Assembly: GCF_000090795.2 (NCBI RefSeq)
Contig: NW_003546245.1
Coordinates: 234,905 to 298,904, forward strand
DNA length: 64,000 nt
DNA from: Amphimedon queenslandica
Taxonomy: Eukaryota > Porifera > Demospongiae > Haplosclerida > Niphatidae
Reading direction: 5' to 3'
Shown here in pieces: positions 52,937 through 64,000 of this stretch. Both the position numbers and the translations under genes were made by a program. Under the pieces are notes generated by a model. The model made no database searches. It was not told the origin of the DNA and saw nothing but the letters and a program-made list of their open reading frames with translations. Within the stretch, counting starts at the first letter, position 1. Each line of letters begins with the position of its first letter.

Positions 52937-53239
52937 ATGGTTGGTTCTCTTTTGTGTTTTAGTGCTACTCTTTTCCTTTTCTGTAGAACTTGTCTCGCTT
53001 AAAAGCAGAGACCAGTGGGAGTAAATTAACTGATGCTAAAGGGAAAGAGAAGGCCAAAGACGTCCTCCCTACTCTAGAGGGCTTGCTGTCAATCAGAGAC
53101 TACACTGGCGCTATTACTCTTTTAAAGTTTCAGAAGAGCACAGGAACTGCTGACATTGGGACTGGACTCTGGCTAGCTTATGCTGCTTTTCATAATGGGG
53201 ACTATGAAACAGCTAGAAAGGTGAGATAGTTAATTTTTG

Positions 53240-53290
<51 letters not shown>

Positions 53291-53642
53291 GTTATTATTT
53301 TCCCAGGAGTATGAAAATATGACAAAGGTTGAGTCCTGTCATCCTGACGTGTGGTCTAATCTTGGCTGCTGCTATTTCATGCTTGGAATGTATGACGAAG
53401 CAAAATCTGCTGCAGAAAAAGGTAATGACATTCAGTTAATGAATGGAAGCAACCCTGTACTGTGCTTGGTCAAGACATAGAGTAACGCTATCATTGCATG
53501 AGTGAGGGTGCTTTTCCTATCATGAAACTTGAGTCTTTTTATCAGTTATTATTATTATTTTGTTCTTCCAAGGTCCCAGAAGTCGGTTGCAGAACAGATT
53601 ATTGTTCCACTTGGCAGAAAAGGTACATAATAATAATAATAA

Positions 53643-53680
<38 letters not shown>

Positions 53681-56247
53681 AGTCAGGAGATCATGATACA
53701 TTGATGACACATCATCAAAACTTGCAAAATGTTCTTGAAGATCAGGTACTAGCTGCTATAGAAAATTATAATATTTAACAAAATGATTTTTATACCGACA
53801 TATATACATGTATACACAATCATCTGAATCATACCAGCTTAGCTTAGCTGCAATGAACTATCTTCGAACACATTATCATGCTGCAATTGACATATACAAG
53901 AAACTGTCTCAAGATAACAGGTATTATTATGTTGTTGTTATTATTATTATTATTATTGTTATTATTTATTAAGTCAGCAAAAATAATTATAATATCTATT
54001 ATAACTAAAAATAATTTTGTTTGCTATTACTGAAAGCATATTCTTCTCCCCCTCCCCCTCCTCCTCTTATTTCTCTTCTTAGAGATATGCTGGCCCTTAA
54101 TGTCTACTCAGCGATGTGCTATCACAAGTTAGACTATTATGACGTATCGCAGGAGATGCTTGCAACGTACGTTCAGATGCACCCGGACAGCATAATGGCG
54201 ACCAATCTCAAAGCATGCAACAACTACAGGCTCTATAGCGGCAAAGCTGCCGAGGCTGAGCTCAAGCAACTCATGGACCAGCTGTCGTCAAATTATGTCT
54301 TTGGTCAGGAGATCATTAAGCATAATCTTGTCATTTTCAGAAGTGGCGACGGAGCGTTGCAAGTATTGCCGGGTCTCATCGGCATCATCCCTGAAGCAAA
54401 ACTCAACTTAGCCATATACCACTTGAAGCACAGTAATCATAATGTGATGCATTTACATGTACTTGTGCATGGGGCAGGCACTGGTATGTTTAAATGGTGC
54501 ATTAATTGATGTAATTCTAGCCTATGAAGATTCCAGATATCATACATGTACCAAATTTTTCAGTTGCCCCAAAGTCGGGCCAAAGACTGTGTACTATAGT
54601 ACAGTGACTTTGGCCAAATTTTGTAAAAAAATGACTCGTAGAGAATTCTCCATTTTTATAATTTTATCTAATGCATATACATGTTTTTATGTTGCGTAGA
54701 AAGTTTGAGCTCATTCCAATCAAGTTTGAATTTTTTACGAATTTTTAAAGTTCCTTCAAAATCGGGCCAAAGTCCCTGTACTATATAGTGCAGGGTATTT
54801 TATCAAAAATGGCTACAAGAGGTGTACATAATGAACATTAAAAATAATGTGAAATATGAAATTACTATAATACAAGTATTACTGTATGCATAGGTAACGT
54901 TGATGAAGGATATGCCTTGCTTAAAGACATGGCCCCGACCATTCCACTGGAGTATATACTCAAAGCTGTGGCATTGACTTTAGTTGGCCAAGAACACAAC
55001 TCTGTAAGTGCATGCATCCTAAAACTAAATGACAACAATAATTATTGCTATACTATTGTAATTTAATCATTATTAGTCTGAACATCTCAAGTTAGCTCAG
55101 CAGTATTTCCAGTTGGTAGGGAGTTCTGTCAGTGAATGTGGTACGCACTAAGAGAGAGAGACATCTTTCTAATACAATGTTGTGATGATTTTCATCTCAT
55201 TCCACACTATAGACACCATACCTGGTCGTCAGTGCATGATATCCTATTTATTCCTAAGAGAGGAGTATGAGAATGCTATGGTATACCTCAACTCAATCAA
55301 AGTACTATATATATATATATATATATAGTCATTGCTACCAATACACTCCAATAATAATTATTATACATTGTCCCATTCTTACTGTAGGGATTTTTCTTTA
55401 ACGAGGATACGTTTAATTTTAATTTTGGACAAGCAAAAGCAATGTTAGGCCAATATGCTGAAGCCCAAGAGGTTAGTATTGAATAATCAAGAGAGTAATT
55501 TGGTCATGCAGTATTGTGATAGATACTTTATGTACAATTGAGTGTTGTGCATCATAAAATAGCCTTTTGTCTTTATCCAGGCATTCTTACAAATAGCTTC
55601 AGAGACACTCAAGAATAATTATTTATACATTAGCTGGCTTGCTCGATGCTGTGAGTTGCTATTGCAGTCATAATAATTTTTTAAAAATAATTCAGACATT
55701 ATGAACAGGAAGCCTGAGAAAGCATGGGAGCTCTACATGAAAATGGAGACTACAGCAGAATCTTTCAATCTGCTACAACTCATTGCAAATGACTGCTACA
55801 GAGTAAGCAGTGAAAAGTAGCATACATGTACACATGCACTTCAATCCACACATTAATGGACACTGTGTCTGTGTAGTATGTACCTATGGCTATAGATTCG
55901 GGTAGAAATCTACTACTAATCTTTGACACACTAAAATGGACACCAAAATGTTCACTAGCTACATAATATATGATTTTATCTCTAATCTCTAGATGGGCCA
56001 GTTCTTGCATGCAGCACAAGCCTTTGATCTATTGGAGCGTCTTGACCCATGCCCCGAGTATTGGGATGGTAAGAAAGGAGCTTGCATTGGAGTATTGCAG
56101 CTAGTAATAGCTGGCCAAGAGCCACAGCATTCACTGACAGAGATAGTCCAATTGCTACAGAGGACTCAGCAGCCACAGGCTGAGCTCATATTGAAAGCCA
56201 TCAGTAAATGGGTAAGGGACACACGGATGCTCTCACCTCAAAGATAA
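52937..56247 (+). CDS. IFT56: Intraflagellar transport protein IFT56 (TTC26)
   Basis: Fourteen exons: 52937-52939, 52987-53220, 53307-53421, 53573-53622, 53683-53745, 53838-53920, 54083-54432, 54894-55003, 55077-55140, 55213-55301, 55388-55471, 55581-55650, 55696-55802, 55993-56247; 558 aa (human 554). TPR helices along the whole length. Conserved stretches include [77 protein letters not shown] and [23 protein letters not shown]56 (DYF-13, hop) is an IFT-B subunit that carries motility cargo into cilia. Exon 1 as modelled is the ATG alone, followed by a 47-base intron; family N-termini (human MMLSRAK) support M|NLSRLK. Intron 7 holds reversed family-B repeats. Confidence 0.93.
54568..54811 (-). 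repeat. Reversed family-B repeats in IFT56 intron 7
   Basis: About 1.3 units on the minus strand with two diverged cores (gtgtactatagtacagtgac; tccctgtactatatagtgca). Confidence 0.85.
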
Positions 56248-56363
56248 AGGACAAGTGCAAAACCACATCTGTATCTCGCTCACTCTTTTAAATCAAAATT
56301 TTTGAAAAAGAGAATAATTATTCATAAATTATTATTATTTCGTGTCCCGTAACAAAGTGACAA

Positions 56364-57208
56364 CTATTTCTTCTTCCCAGGTAGCAAAATGCCCTCATAC
56401 TATAAGCAATACAAATAACAATAAAGAGAGATACTTTAATGTCACTCACTTTTTGTTGAAACCATTTCATTGTTTCATCTTTAGTCACACGGTGCCTGAA
56501 ACCAACCTTGCCTCTCTTCCTCTTTCGCTCCGCCACTCTATACCCTCTCCTTCCCATTACTATGTAAAAGTCCATGCCATATATACCAATGGTCGGATCA
56601 TATTTGATGCCAAGATCAATGTGCTCTTGTATGCCAAAACCAAAGTTTCCCGTGTCAGAGAAGTTCTCTTTGTACAGCTCGTACTCTTTCACTCGTAGGC
56701 CCTTCTCTATAATCTCTTCTGCTTTGTCTCCTCTCACAGTGCAGTGAACGGCTATCTTCTCATTACGACGAATACCAAATGAACGAACAGTGTAACGAGC
56801 TACAAAAAAAAAACAAAATAATTTATAATAGGACTGTGCAATTAGCATAAATACTGTAGGTATCTGTGTGTGTTTAGGACTAAGAGAAAGGGTGTGAAAT
56901 TTTGGAAAGTTAAAATTTTATTATAATAAATTAAATGTCATTCTACCTTTAGAATAAACTGGACCCTGTCCAGTCAAGGCTTCTAAGACTTTAGCTGCTC
57001 TTGTAAGCCTGTCTCCACTCTCACCCACACAGATATTGAGACAAAGCTTCCTTATCTGTAAATCCCTCATGGGATTCTTCTCCTTCTTTTCTGCACGCTT
57101 CTATAGATAATATAGGATTAAAGGAAGATGTCAGTTAGTTTCAAGACATGTTGAATGGACAGGGGAAGAGATGGAGAAGGATAAGTATTGTTCACTTACC
57201 GTCGGCAT
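56364..57208 (-). CDS. RPL11: 60S ribosomal protein L11 (uL5)
   Basis: Four exons: 57208-57200, 57100-56947, 56799-56450, 56399-56364; 182 aa (human 178). [79 protein letters not shown] match the family end to end. RPL11 belongs to the central protuberance of the large subunit with 5S rRNA and RPL5; in vertebrates it also inhibits MDM2. Exon 1 is 9 bases, a small first exon typical of ribosomal protein genes. A pyrimidine run near TTCTTTC 30-40 bases above the ATG may be the 5'-TOP start. The stop is 116 bases from the convergent IFT56 end. Confidence 0.97.
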
Positions 57209-57356
57209 GGCTGGTCCTGCTTTGCCTTAATCTCGAAAGAACACACCCTTCTCATTAGTATTCATTTTATAAGGACTCAAAAAAATATAATGGTGTACTT
57301 ATAAAAATTAAAATAAAACTACTATAAATTGTAAGCAACTATGAAAAGTCTCTAGG

Positions 57357-58861
57357 CTAGAGCTTTATCTTTGATGCAGTTAGCTGAACAATTTCTATCA
57401 GTTCCTCCTTTGGTAGTGATAGAAAATCCTCCGACTTAGTCACTTCTGCATAATTTTGTGCAATAAACTCATAACACAGCTCCCTTATTGCCACTAAACA
57501 AAAGAAAGTATTATATAAAATAGATGGGGAAAGAAAAAATATTTCTCTGAGACAGTTACAATTCATATAACTCCCACATACTTAGGCTGTCTCCCTTAGA
57601 GACTGCACTCAGTACAGCTAGGACTGTATCAACTGAGAGATGATCTGGGATCCGTGACATGCATATCACCTTCAGGTCATCCATGCTAAACATATCTGCC
57701 ACTAATAAACAATAAAACACAAGCTGTACCTTCCATTTTTAATGATTTTTTAAAGCTTACATTTCAGTAGATCAACTGTCACTACAGGGCTGCATGTTAA
57801 TTCTCCAGTATAAATATATTCTAAAAGTGAGAGGAATGTATCATGCTCAACATCTTCAATGACAATTTCTTCCTATAAAGTAACACAATACTTGAAAGAC
57901 ATGTAGCTAATAGTTAACATAGCTATATGTATACCATTTTAGATTCTTTCATGTTATGTGAAAACATCGCCATGAAGTAATCTGATCGTGACACAAGGAT
58001 AGCCTTGTGGGCCAAAATTCTCCTCTTTTCTACAAGAAAGCAAACGTCAGAGAAAACATCTGAATTGATCAGCTTTCTCATGTCACTTGACAAGGAATTG
58101 ATTGGTATTGGAGCTATGAAAACAATTATAAATCATTTTATGATTTAAATTTTAATTGAACATATGAAGACTAATCCGCTGTCCTGATATCTTTACTGCA
58201 TCAATTTCACACCACGACCTTGCAGCTGAGCAGTCAATATCAATCCGTAGTCTATTGCTTTTAAAATCAAGTTTCTATATACATAAATAGAATAAAATCA
58301 CGGAATAATAAAACAATTAAAGGTGTAACCTTACTTCAATCTGTGGCTCAAATATTCTGCTTTTGGTAATGACAGTTGGTAAGCCGTGATAGATTGATAC
58401 GTAAGATTGCGATGATGGATTCCAAGCACCAACGCTTGTAACTGCACCGCAATGATAGGTCTCATATATACTGACCTTTAGAATGAATAGTTCCATAGGA
58501 AACTCAACCTAATTAAAGAGTATAATTTTGCTTTTTTAGCTATACTGAAGGCACTGATGCATGAACATACTTCAATAAATTCTGTTCCACCGGTTCTACG
58601 AGGAGCCCACGAACCATTTCTATCTCCATAGTTTGGATAGACTTTTGGCTCACCAATAACTTGATCTGCACTCCATCTATAATTTAGAAAAATATGAAGT
58701 TATTTGCTGTGCTAGCCTGCTGCTGCATCATGCATTCTTTTATACTGACCCATTAGAGTCGTACTGTGAGGAGTATGCAAGGACTTTAGATCTGGTCTCT
58801 TCTTTTTACCTTTGGTTGCAGGATCAGTTGCTGCTGCTGCTTTCTCCTTTCTTCTCAACAT
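57357..58861 (-). CDS. Discoidin-like (FBXL4-type) plus BTB domain protein
   Basis: Nine exons: 58861-58810, 58783-58750, 58676-58571, 58508-58335, 58274-58172, 58113-57935, 57872-57761, 57701-57582, 57493-57357; 338 aa. A basic, Ala-rich start (MLRRKEKAAAATDPATK) leads to a beta-sandwich like the N-terminal domain of FBXL4 (AYSSQYDSNGWSADQVIGEP, YPNYGDRNGSWAP, IYETYHCGAV, SWCEIDAVKISGQ; about residues 20-160). A BTB/POZ domain follows (about 170-290: SDVCFLVEKRRILAHKAILV, LEYIYTGEL, LLKLADMF), then a short BACK-like helical tail. BTB proteins of this kind are usually cullin-3 adaptors; the discoidin part may bind substrate. The first intron as modelled is only 26 bases (58784-58809). I recognise no vertebrate orthologue with this order. 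Confidence 0.8.
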
Positions 58862-59029
58862 AGTGGCGTTGTAAAAAATGAACCGCATATGTTTTAATTT
58901 ATCACTGAAGCCCCACCCTGCTGACACGCCTAGAAATTATTTTCGATTTCATAATGGGCTTAAATAGATACACACAGGAGGCGAGATCAGCATTCAACCA
59001 TCCACCATCAACATTCAACCGTCCTTTCA

Positions 59030-60193
59030 ATGTCTGGAATAGCTTTAGGAAGACTCACAGAAGAAAGAAAAGCATGGAGAAAAGACCATCCTTTTGTAAG
59101 TAGTAAAAAGTAACGTCTTTGTTCAGTACAAAGTATATTATGTTTGAATTATAAGGATTGGTAATTCTAAATTTAGGGATTTATTGCTAAACCTGTCAAA
59201 AACCCTGATGGCACATTGAACCTAATGACATGGGAATGTGGTGAGTAATGAATTTTTACATTAAAGTAGATGAGCATTAATAATTATTCAATTGCTAATG
59301 ATCATGCTACTGTGTGACAACCATAATTTTACCATTATACAGCTATGAGGGACATTGTATGTACATTTGATTCATTGTGTGCATGTATGTGTGTGCCTTT
59401 AGGATGTGGTTGGCATAAATTAGAAAGCTTAAAGCATAAAAGAAAAAGTTTAGTAGTAGTATGATTTAACTGTGCATGAATTTTAATGTAAAAAACTTAC
59501 ATAACTTGACACTAGTCCCCCCACTTGTTTATATATACGTAGGTATCCCTGGAAAGAAGAATGTAAGTTTGTTTGAAGCTCTCTTTCTTTCTCTCTCTCT
59601 CTTCATCTTTCTCTCATGTCTAAAATCTTGACACTTCCTTTGTCTCTCTCGCTATAAGTAATTTATAATTTTGACTATGTATCATTTCTAGACTCCATGG
59701 GACGGTGGTTTATATCGTTTAAGACTAGTATTTAAAGACGATTATCCGACTTCGCCTCCAAAATGTGAGTCTCTAATCTTTGTTGTGCCCATGTACATAT
59801 CTTGTATCTTGTTTATTATAAAGGTAAATTTGAACCTCCTATATTTCATCCAAACGTTTATCCATCTGGTACTGTCTGTCTTTCACTTCTTGACGAAGAC
59901 AAAGACTGGAGACCAGCTGTGACCATAAAACAAGTAAACGATAAGTTTCGTATTTCTTTGAAGCCCTCACTTGCTGTGTAGATCCTTTTAGGAATACAAG
60001 ACCTCTTGGATGACCCAAATATCAAGGATCCAGCGCAAGCCGAAGCTTACTCAATTTACTGGTTAGTTTTTTTAACTCTCTTCTTCTTGTCACCTCTCTA
60101 TTCCCTCTCCCCTTCATGTACCACTACAGTCATAATAGAGCAGAGTACGAGAAGAGAGTTAGATCCCAGGCGCAACGATACGCCGTCAAATAG
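59030..60193 (+). CDS. UBE2I: SUMO-conjugating enzyme UBC9
   Basis: Seven exons: 59030-59095, 59177-59240, 59543-59562, 59692-59764, 59824-59933, 59982-60061, 60130-60193; 158 aa, the exact UBC9 length. [20 protein letters not shown], the UBC9 insertion [34 protein letters not shown] with the catalytic Cys93, and the end [10 protein letters not shown] are nearly identical to human. It is the only E2 for SUMO and acts in nucleus and cytosol. Exon 3 is 20 bases. It starts 168 bases from the divergent discoidin-BTB gene. Confidence 0.98.
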
Positions 60194-60392
60194 ATCTCTA
60201 TTCTTTATACAACCATCTCCCATGTACTTTATGTCCTGACTTGATTCTATCTTTATTCGTGTACTTTGTGTGTGTTTTCTTTAATAATTTGAAGGAATCA
60301 TTCAGCATTTGTGTTGCAACATAACAATAAGCATGATTGTTTATATAAAATTAATGTGAATATTATGCACATCTTTTAAACAAGGCAATGAA

Positions 60393-60398
60393 AATAAA
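60393..60398 (+). terminator. Poly(A) signal of UBE2I
   Basis: AATAAA 200 bases after the UBE2I stop and before the convergent PLD6 end. Downstream GT-rich sequence (ggtgggggttgtag) fits a cleavage site. Confidence 0.5.
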
Positions 60399-60447
60399 TG
60401 CACTGGTGGGGGTTGTAGTATTTTTAATAATAAATTCAGTCAAAATG

Positions 60448-61017
60448 TCACTTAGATGCGAGTGGATCAAATGATTCCCAAAGCTCTTCAAATTGTTTCA
60501 AAAACCCTCCGAGGTATCCCACGTCATCGGTAATGATAACATTCTCATAATTGCCATTTAACCCTTGCCTGGTCCAATTGAGTGACCCAGTGATAAGAAG
60601 AGAACGATCGATGATTGCAAATTTGTGATGCATTAGATAGCTGGATGACATATTTGTACGGACTTGCACTCCTCCCTTTCTTAAAGTAGCTATCTGGACG
60701 TAACTCTCCTCGTTGTCGGTAATGACACGTACAGGGACTCCTCTTTTGTGGACTGAGAGTATGGCCTCGAGGAAGTCTTTGCCATTCAAGCAATAGACGC
60801 ATATGTCAAGACTATGACTTGGTAAGGAGGAAATGAGGTTTAGAAGAGTAGAGGCATTATGTCCACTCTTGTCTGGGAAGAAGAGATGCTTTGGAGTCAC
60901 TATCCTTTTCTTCTTTCTCTTATTCTTTGTCTTCAACAAGAGTATGACCGACAGGGTGCCGAAACAAACTAGAGAAAAGAAAAATAATAAAGATCTGGTC
61001 GGAGGAGTGCCAGCCAT
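60448..61017 (-). CDS. PLD6: Mitochondrial phospholipase D / Zucchini
   Basis: Intronless, 189 aa. An N-terminal membrane anchor (about residues 8-28) is followed by a basic stop-transfer (KTKNKRKKKR) and one PLD catalytic domain. The HKD motif is HHKFAIID and is followed by LLITGSLNWT; GVPVRVITDNEES and WESFDP complete the family pattern. PLD6 dimers sit on the outer mitochondrial membrane; they hydrolyse cardiolipin and, as Zucchini, cut piRNA precursors. The zinc-binding Cys/His insert of human and fly enzymes is not obvious. It is much shorter than human (252 aa) because the C-terminal tail is missing. Divergent from the sphingosine kinase gene, 177 bases apart. Confidence 0.93.
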   Translation of the reverse strand: MAGTPPTRSLLFFFSLVCFGTLSVILLLKTKNKRKKKRIVTPKHLFFPDKSGHNASTLLNLISSLPSHSLDICVYCLNGKDFLEAILSVHKRGVPVRVITDNEESYVQIATLRKGGVQVRTNMSSSYLMHHKFAIIDRSLLITGSLNWTRQGLNGNYENVIITDDVGYLGGFLKQFEELWESFDPLASK

Positions 61018-61194
61018 TAGACACCACGTGGGTCAGTTTGCATAGTTTTCTATGGGATATGGGAGGAGCTATGGTGGCTCTAGCTTTAAAAGGTGGATTT
61101 TTTGCTTTTTACTCTAAATTCTACTAATAATTTACTAGATCTTGGTCATAGTGGTCTGCTCCAGCAGGATCAGGCGATTTTTCCTCCCAATTTA

Positions 61195-64000
61195 ATGGCC
61201 GAAAGTGAGCAAGAATGCCTTGACACAGTCGTTAAGTCTGGAAGCGTACTAGCACCATGGCTAGGAGTTAACTGCACTCTTCTCCTCAAACAAGATTCAC
61301 TTGCCTGCGTCTATCCAGAAGCTACAGCTGCTGGTAGCCCTCCTCCTCTTCCAATTTTTGCTGTGAAATTAGAAGATGTCGTTGGCCTAAAGATACTACA
61401 AGACTCTCCTTTCTCTTCCAGCCCAAGCGTCTGTAGAGCAGAGCTATGCACGTATCAGAAAGTGAAGCGTTTCATATCAAGCAGCTACTATCGAAAATTC
61501 TCCACGGAAATTCTAGAGTTTTCAGATGCGAAGGACTTCGAAACAAACTACAAAACAGCAAAAGAGTGGAGAGAGTCCATTCAGCTCCAGTGTAGGAAAA
61601 ACAGCAGGAATTTGTTTGTCTTTTCTCCTGAGCAAAGTAATAAGGGAAATTGTGGCTAATGTAGCAAATGTTTATTTGGCTGTTTTCCTTTCAGTTGACA
61701 GATTAGAACCAATGCAATTGCTTGTTATCATAAACCCATTCTCCGGTAGGAAGAACGGCCAGAAACTATTTCAAAACATTGCTCGTCCGATGTTTGACTT
61801 AGCAGGTGCTGTTATTGTCCAAGAGGTTATTACTGGTCAGTACAAGTCACTAATATCATCAATAATGTTGTTGTTTCCTTTACTGCGTCAACAGAGAGAC
61901 AGGGACATGCTAAAGAGTTTGTGGAAACCTTTGATTTGACGTCTATTACTGGAATTGTCCTTGCTTCGGGTGACGGGATTGTTTATGAGGTAAAAAATAC
62001 ATTTTAAACACTTTCCTTAGCTTAATTGGTTGCTATTATAATCATGGTTTAAAGGTTATAAATGGACTAATGGCCAGGCCTGACTGGGAAACAGCTATAA
62101 AGACTCCAATTGGACTGATACCTACTGGATCAGGGAATGCACTAGTGTCATCACTGCTTTATGAAGCCGAGTAAGAGACAATACTTGCTATTGTGTCTGC
62201 TATTGTATCCCTTTCTGTATTCTGCTTGTTATGATCCTTGTATCCAGTGAATGGCATGATCCTCTGAATGGCATGATTAGTCTTATGATCTGTCTTATCT
62301 CTTTTCATATCATGTGTGGTTTCTTTGATTGGGGTATTATCAGTATAACTATACCTACACAATACACTGTTTTTGAATCACAGATGGATTATGTAATGTA
62401 CACTTATATCTGCTTTCCAGTAAACATGTGTAGGTACATGTACATGCTCAATTTGTGTGTGTTTATTATGAGGATGATTTGTATGTGTATCTAATACCTT
62501 TTATGGCTATGGAATGTTATGCTTGATAGTAAACAGTGCTATAGCATTACATGGATCGCTAGCTGTTTATTTTTGATCCATACTTTACAAATTTAAATAT
62601 TTCCTTTTAGCTATTTTTGATACAATAGTACTGGATCTTTTGCTTGATTTTGGAGCAAACTAAAAAATTTGTAAAAAAATCTAATTTCAATCATAATCAG
62701 TTTAAAGCTATAATTTTAATGCATATTGATGTCCTTATGCTATGTAGCAAGCTTGAGCTGATTCCGACAAATATTTTTATAGTTACGACCATTTTTAGAA
62801 AATGCCAAAATTCTGACAAATACCCAAGGCTATAGCCCATGGTTTTTTCCAAAAATTGGCTCCGAAATCACCCCCAATTTTTATTACATTTTCTGATACA
62901 TATTGATGTCCTTATGCTGTGTAGAAAGTTTGAGCTGATTCCGACTTTAATTTTTCAAGTTACAGTCATTTTAAGAAAATGCCAAAATTCTGAAAAATAC
63001 CCAAGGCTATAGCCCATGGTTTTTCCCAAAAATGGCTCCAAAATCACCCCCAATTTTTATTACATTTTATTATACATATTAATGTCCTTATGCTATGTAG
63101 CAAGTTTGAGGTGTTTCTGACAAATATGTTTTCAAGTTACGGCCATTTAAAAAATCTGCCAATTTTTAAAGGTTTTTAAAAATCTGGCTCCAAAATTACT
63201 ATTGGAGCCGGTTGTAGTAGCAAGTTGCAATGAACTATTAATTTATATAATATTATCTCCACATTATCTAAAGAGAAGAATCTTCTCTCTCTCTCTTGTT
63301 CTTTAGTGAAGAGAAGGCAGTGATAGAGAACGCTGTATTCCAGATTATAAATGGAGGCATCCAAACGCATGACATAGCCTCAGTCTCGACTGGCTCCTCC
63401 CACTCATACATGGGCGTACTGATACACTGGGCACTGACTGGATCAGTCGACGTAGAGTCTGAGAAATTGAGAATCCTTGGAGGTGAACTCCGTACTATAG
63501 TGGGCGGGCTGATAAGCATAATTATGAAGAGAGGTTATCAAGGCCAGCTAAGCTACTTACCTATTGATGAAGAATCCTCGGTAGCTGCTACAGAGAGGGA
63601 TACTTCTAGTGGAGAAGCAGCAAGACCAACGACAAGTATTAGTGTTTCTGATCCTATACCTGATAACTGGAAAACCATCGAAGGCAATTTCGTGATGTTT
63701 ATCGGTCTAATGCTATCACACATGAGTGACTCCATAATGGGTCATTCTGATATTAAGATTGGCTCGGGCGAGCATAGGATAGTCTATGCTTTCGATGACG
63801 TCACAAGAGCACAGCTTTTAACGGGCCTAGTCGGCTCGCCTAACACTGCTAAATACGACACATTTCATGAGATTCGTACGAGAGCATTTCGACTTAATCC
63901 GATATCTCCTGGCTTTATAACCGTCGATGGAGAGCTGGTAGATTACGGTCCTATACAAGTACAAGTCCATCCTGGAATGATGAGACTTTACTCACGTATT
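61195..64000 (+). CDS. SPHK: Sphingosine kinase, 5' part
   Basis: Exons 61195-61636, 61695-61835, 61895-61989, 62055-62170 and 63307 to beyond the right edge; 496 codons visible. An N-terminal lipid-kinase-associated region (about residues 15-150) precedes the diacylglycerol-kinase-like catalytic fold: LLVIINPFSGRKN, ASGDGIVYEVINGLM, RPDWETAIKTP, PTGSGNAL, and in the second lobe GSVDVESEKLRILG and FRLNP...FITVDGELV. These match SPHK1/2 in order. The enzyme phosphorylates sphingosine to sphingosine-1-phosphate at membranes. SGDG is the nucleotide loop. The start chosen (MAESEQ) follows a probable 5' UTR acceptor at 61138. Intron 4 (1.1 kb) carries reversed family-A repeats. Ceramide kinase is less likely because of RPDWETAI and VDVESEK. 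Confidence 0.92.
62632..63195 (-). repeat. Reversed family-A repeats in SPHK intron 4
   Basis: About three units on the minus strand; the block ggctatagcccatggttttt replaces the ctatagtacaggg version seen in POLR3E. The rest of the 1.1 kb intron (62171-63306) shows nothing recognised. Confidence 0.88.

Noticed and set aside
53498-53704. Plus-strand open frame across IFT56 exon 4
   Set aside because: Wrong frame; the conserved [15 protein letters not shown] frame is used instead.
56800-57199. snoRNA genes in RPL11 introns
   Set aside because: Host gene is typical, but no clear paired C and D boxes or H/ACA boxes could be found by eye.

Overview
The window is nuclear DNA from an animal. It is AT-rich and carries 18 protein-coding genes with short spliced introns, transcribed from both strands and packed closely. 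The set includes animal-type genes (a SMURF ubiquitin ligase, a conventional protein kinase C, a TMC channel, the cilium genes DRC3 and IFT56). High gene density, short introns and protein divergence fit an early-branching animal such as a demosponge (Amphimedon-like); this is inference, not proof. All exon chains below were built by hand from splice signals, reading phase and remembered family sequences. Each complete chain sums to a whole number of codons.

Left to right: TMF1 (-, partial) | POLR3E/RPC5 (+) | conventional PKC (-) | DRC3 (+) | TMC (-) | TMEM186 (-) | KDEL receptor (+) | ankyrin/BC-box protein (+) | ZIP13-like zinc transporter (-) | TELO2 (-) | SMURF (+) | neuralized-SOCS protein (-) | IFT56 (+) | RPL11 (-) | discoidin-like + BTB protein (-) | UBC9 (+) | PLD6/Zucchini (-) | sphingosine kinase (+, partial). 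Seven neighbouring pairs are head to head with only 102 to 370 bases between start codons, so shared promoters are likely. There is no operon. Themes that recur are ubiquitin/SUMO (SMURF, UBC9, neuralized-SOCS, possibly the ankyrin and BTB proteins), cilia (DRC3, IFT56), lipid signalling (PKC, sphingosine kinase, PLD6) and the secretory pathway (TMF1, KDELR, ZIP13).

Non-coding space is mostly intronic. It holds a dispersed family of tandem repeats in two subfamilies (A, 177-178 bp; B, 185-186 bp with a 24-bp perfect palindrome in most copies), found in seven introns in both orientations. It also holds five small inverted-repeat transposon relics, one tRNA-derived sequence, long ATT and GA/CT microsatellites, and a 463-base assembly gap inside a PKC intron. 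I saw no retroviral, LTR or Polinton remnant, no CRISPR array, no rRNA and no convincing free-standing tRNA gene.
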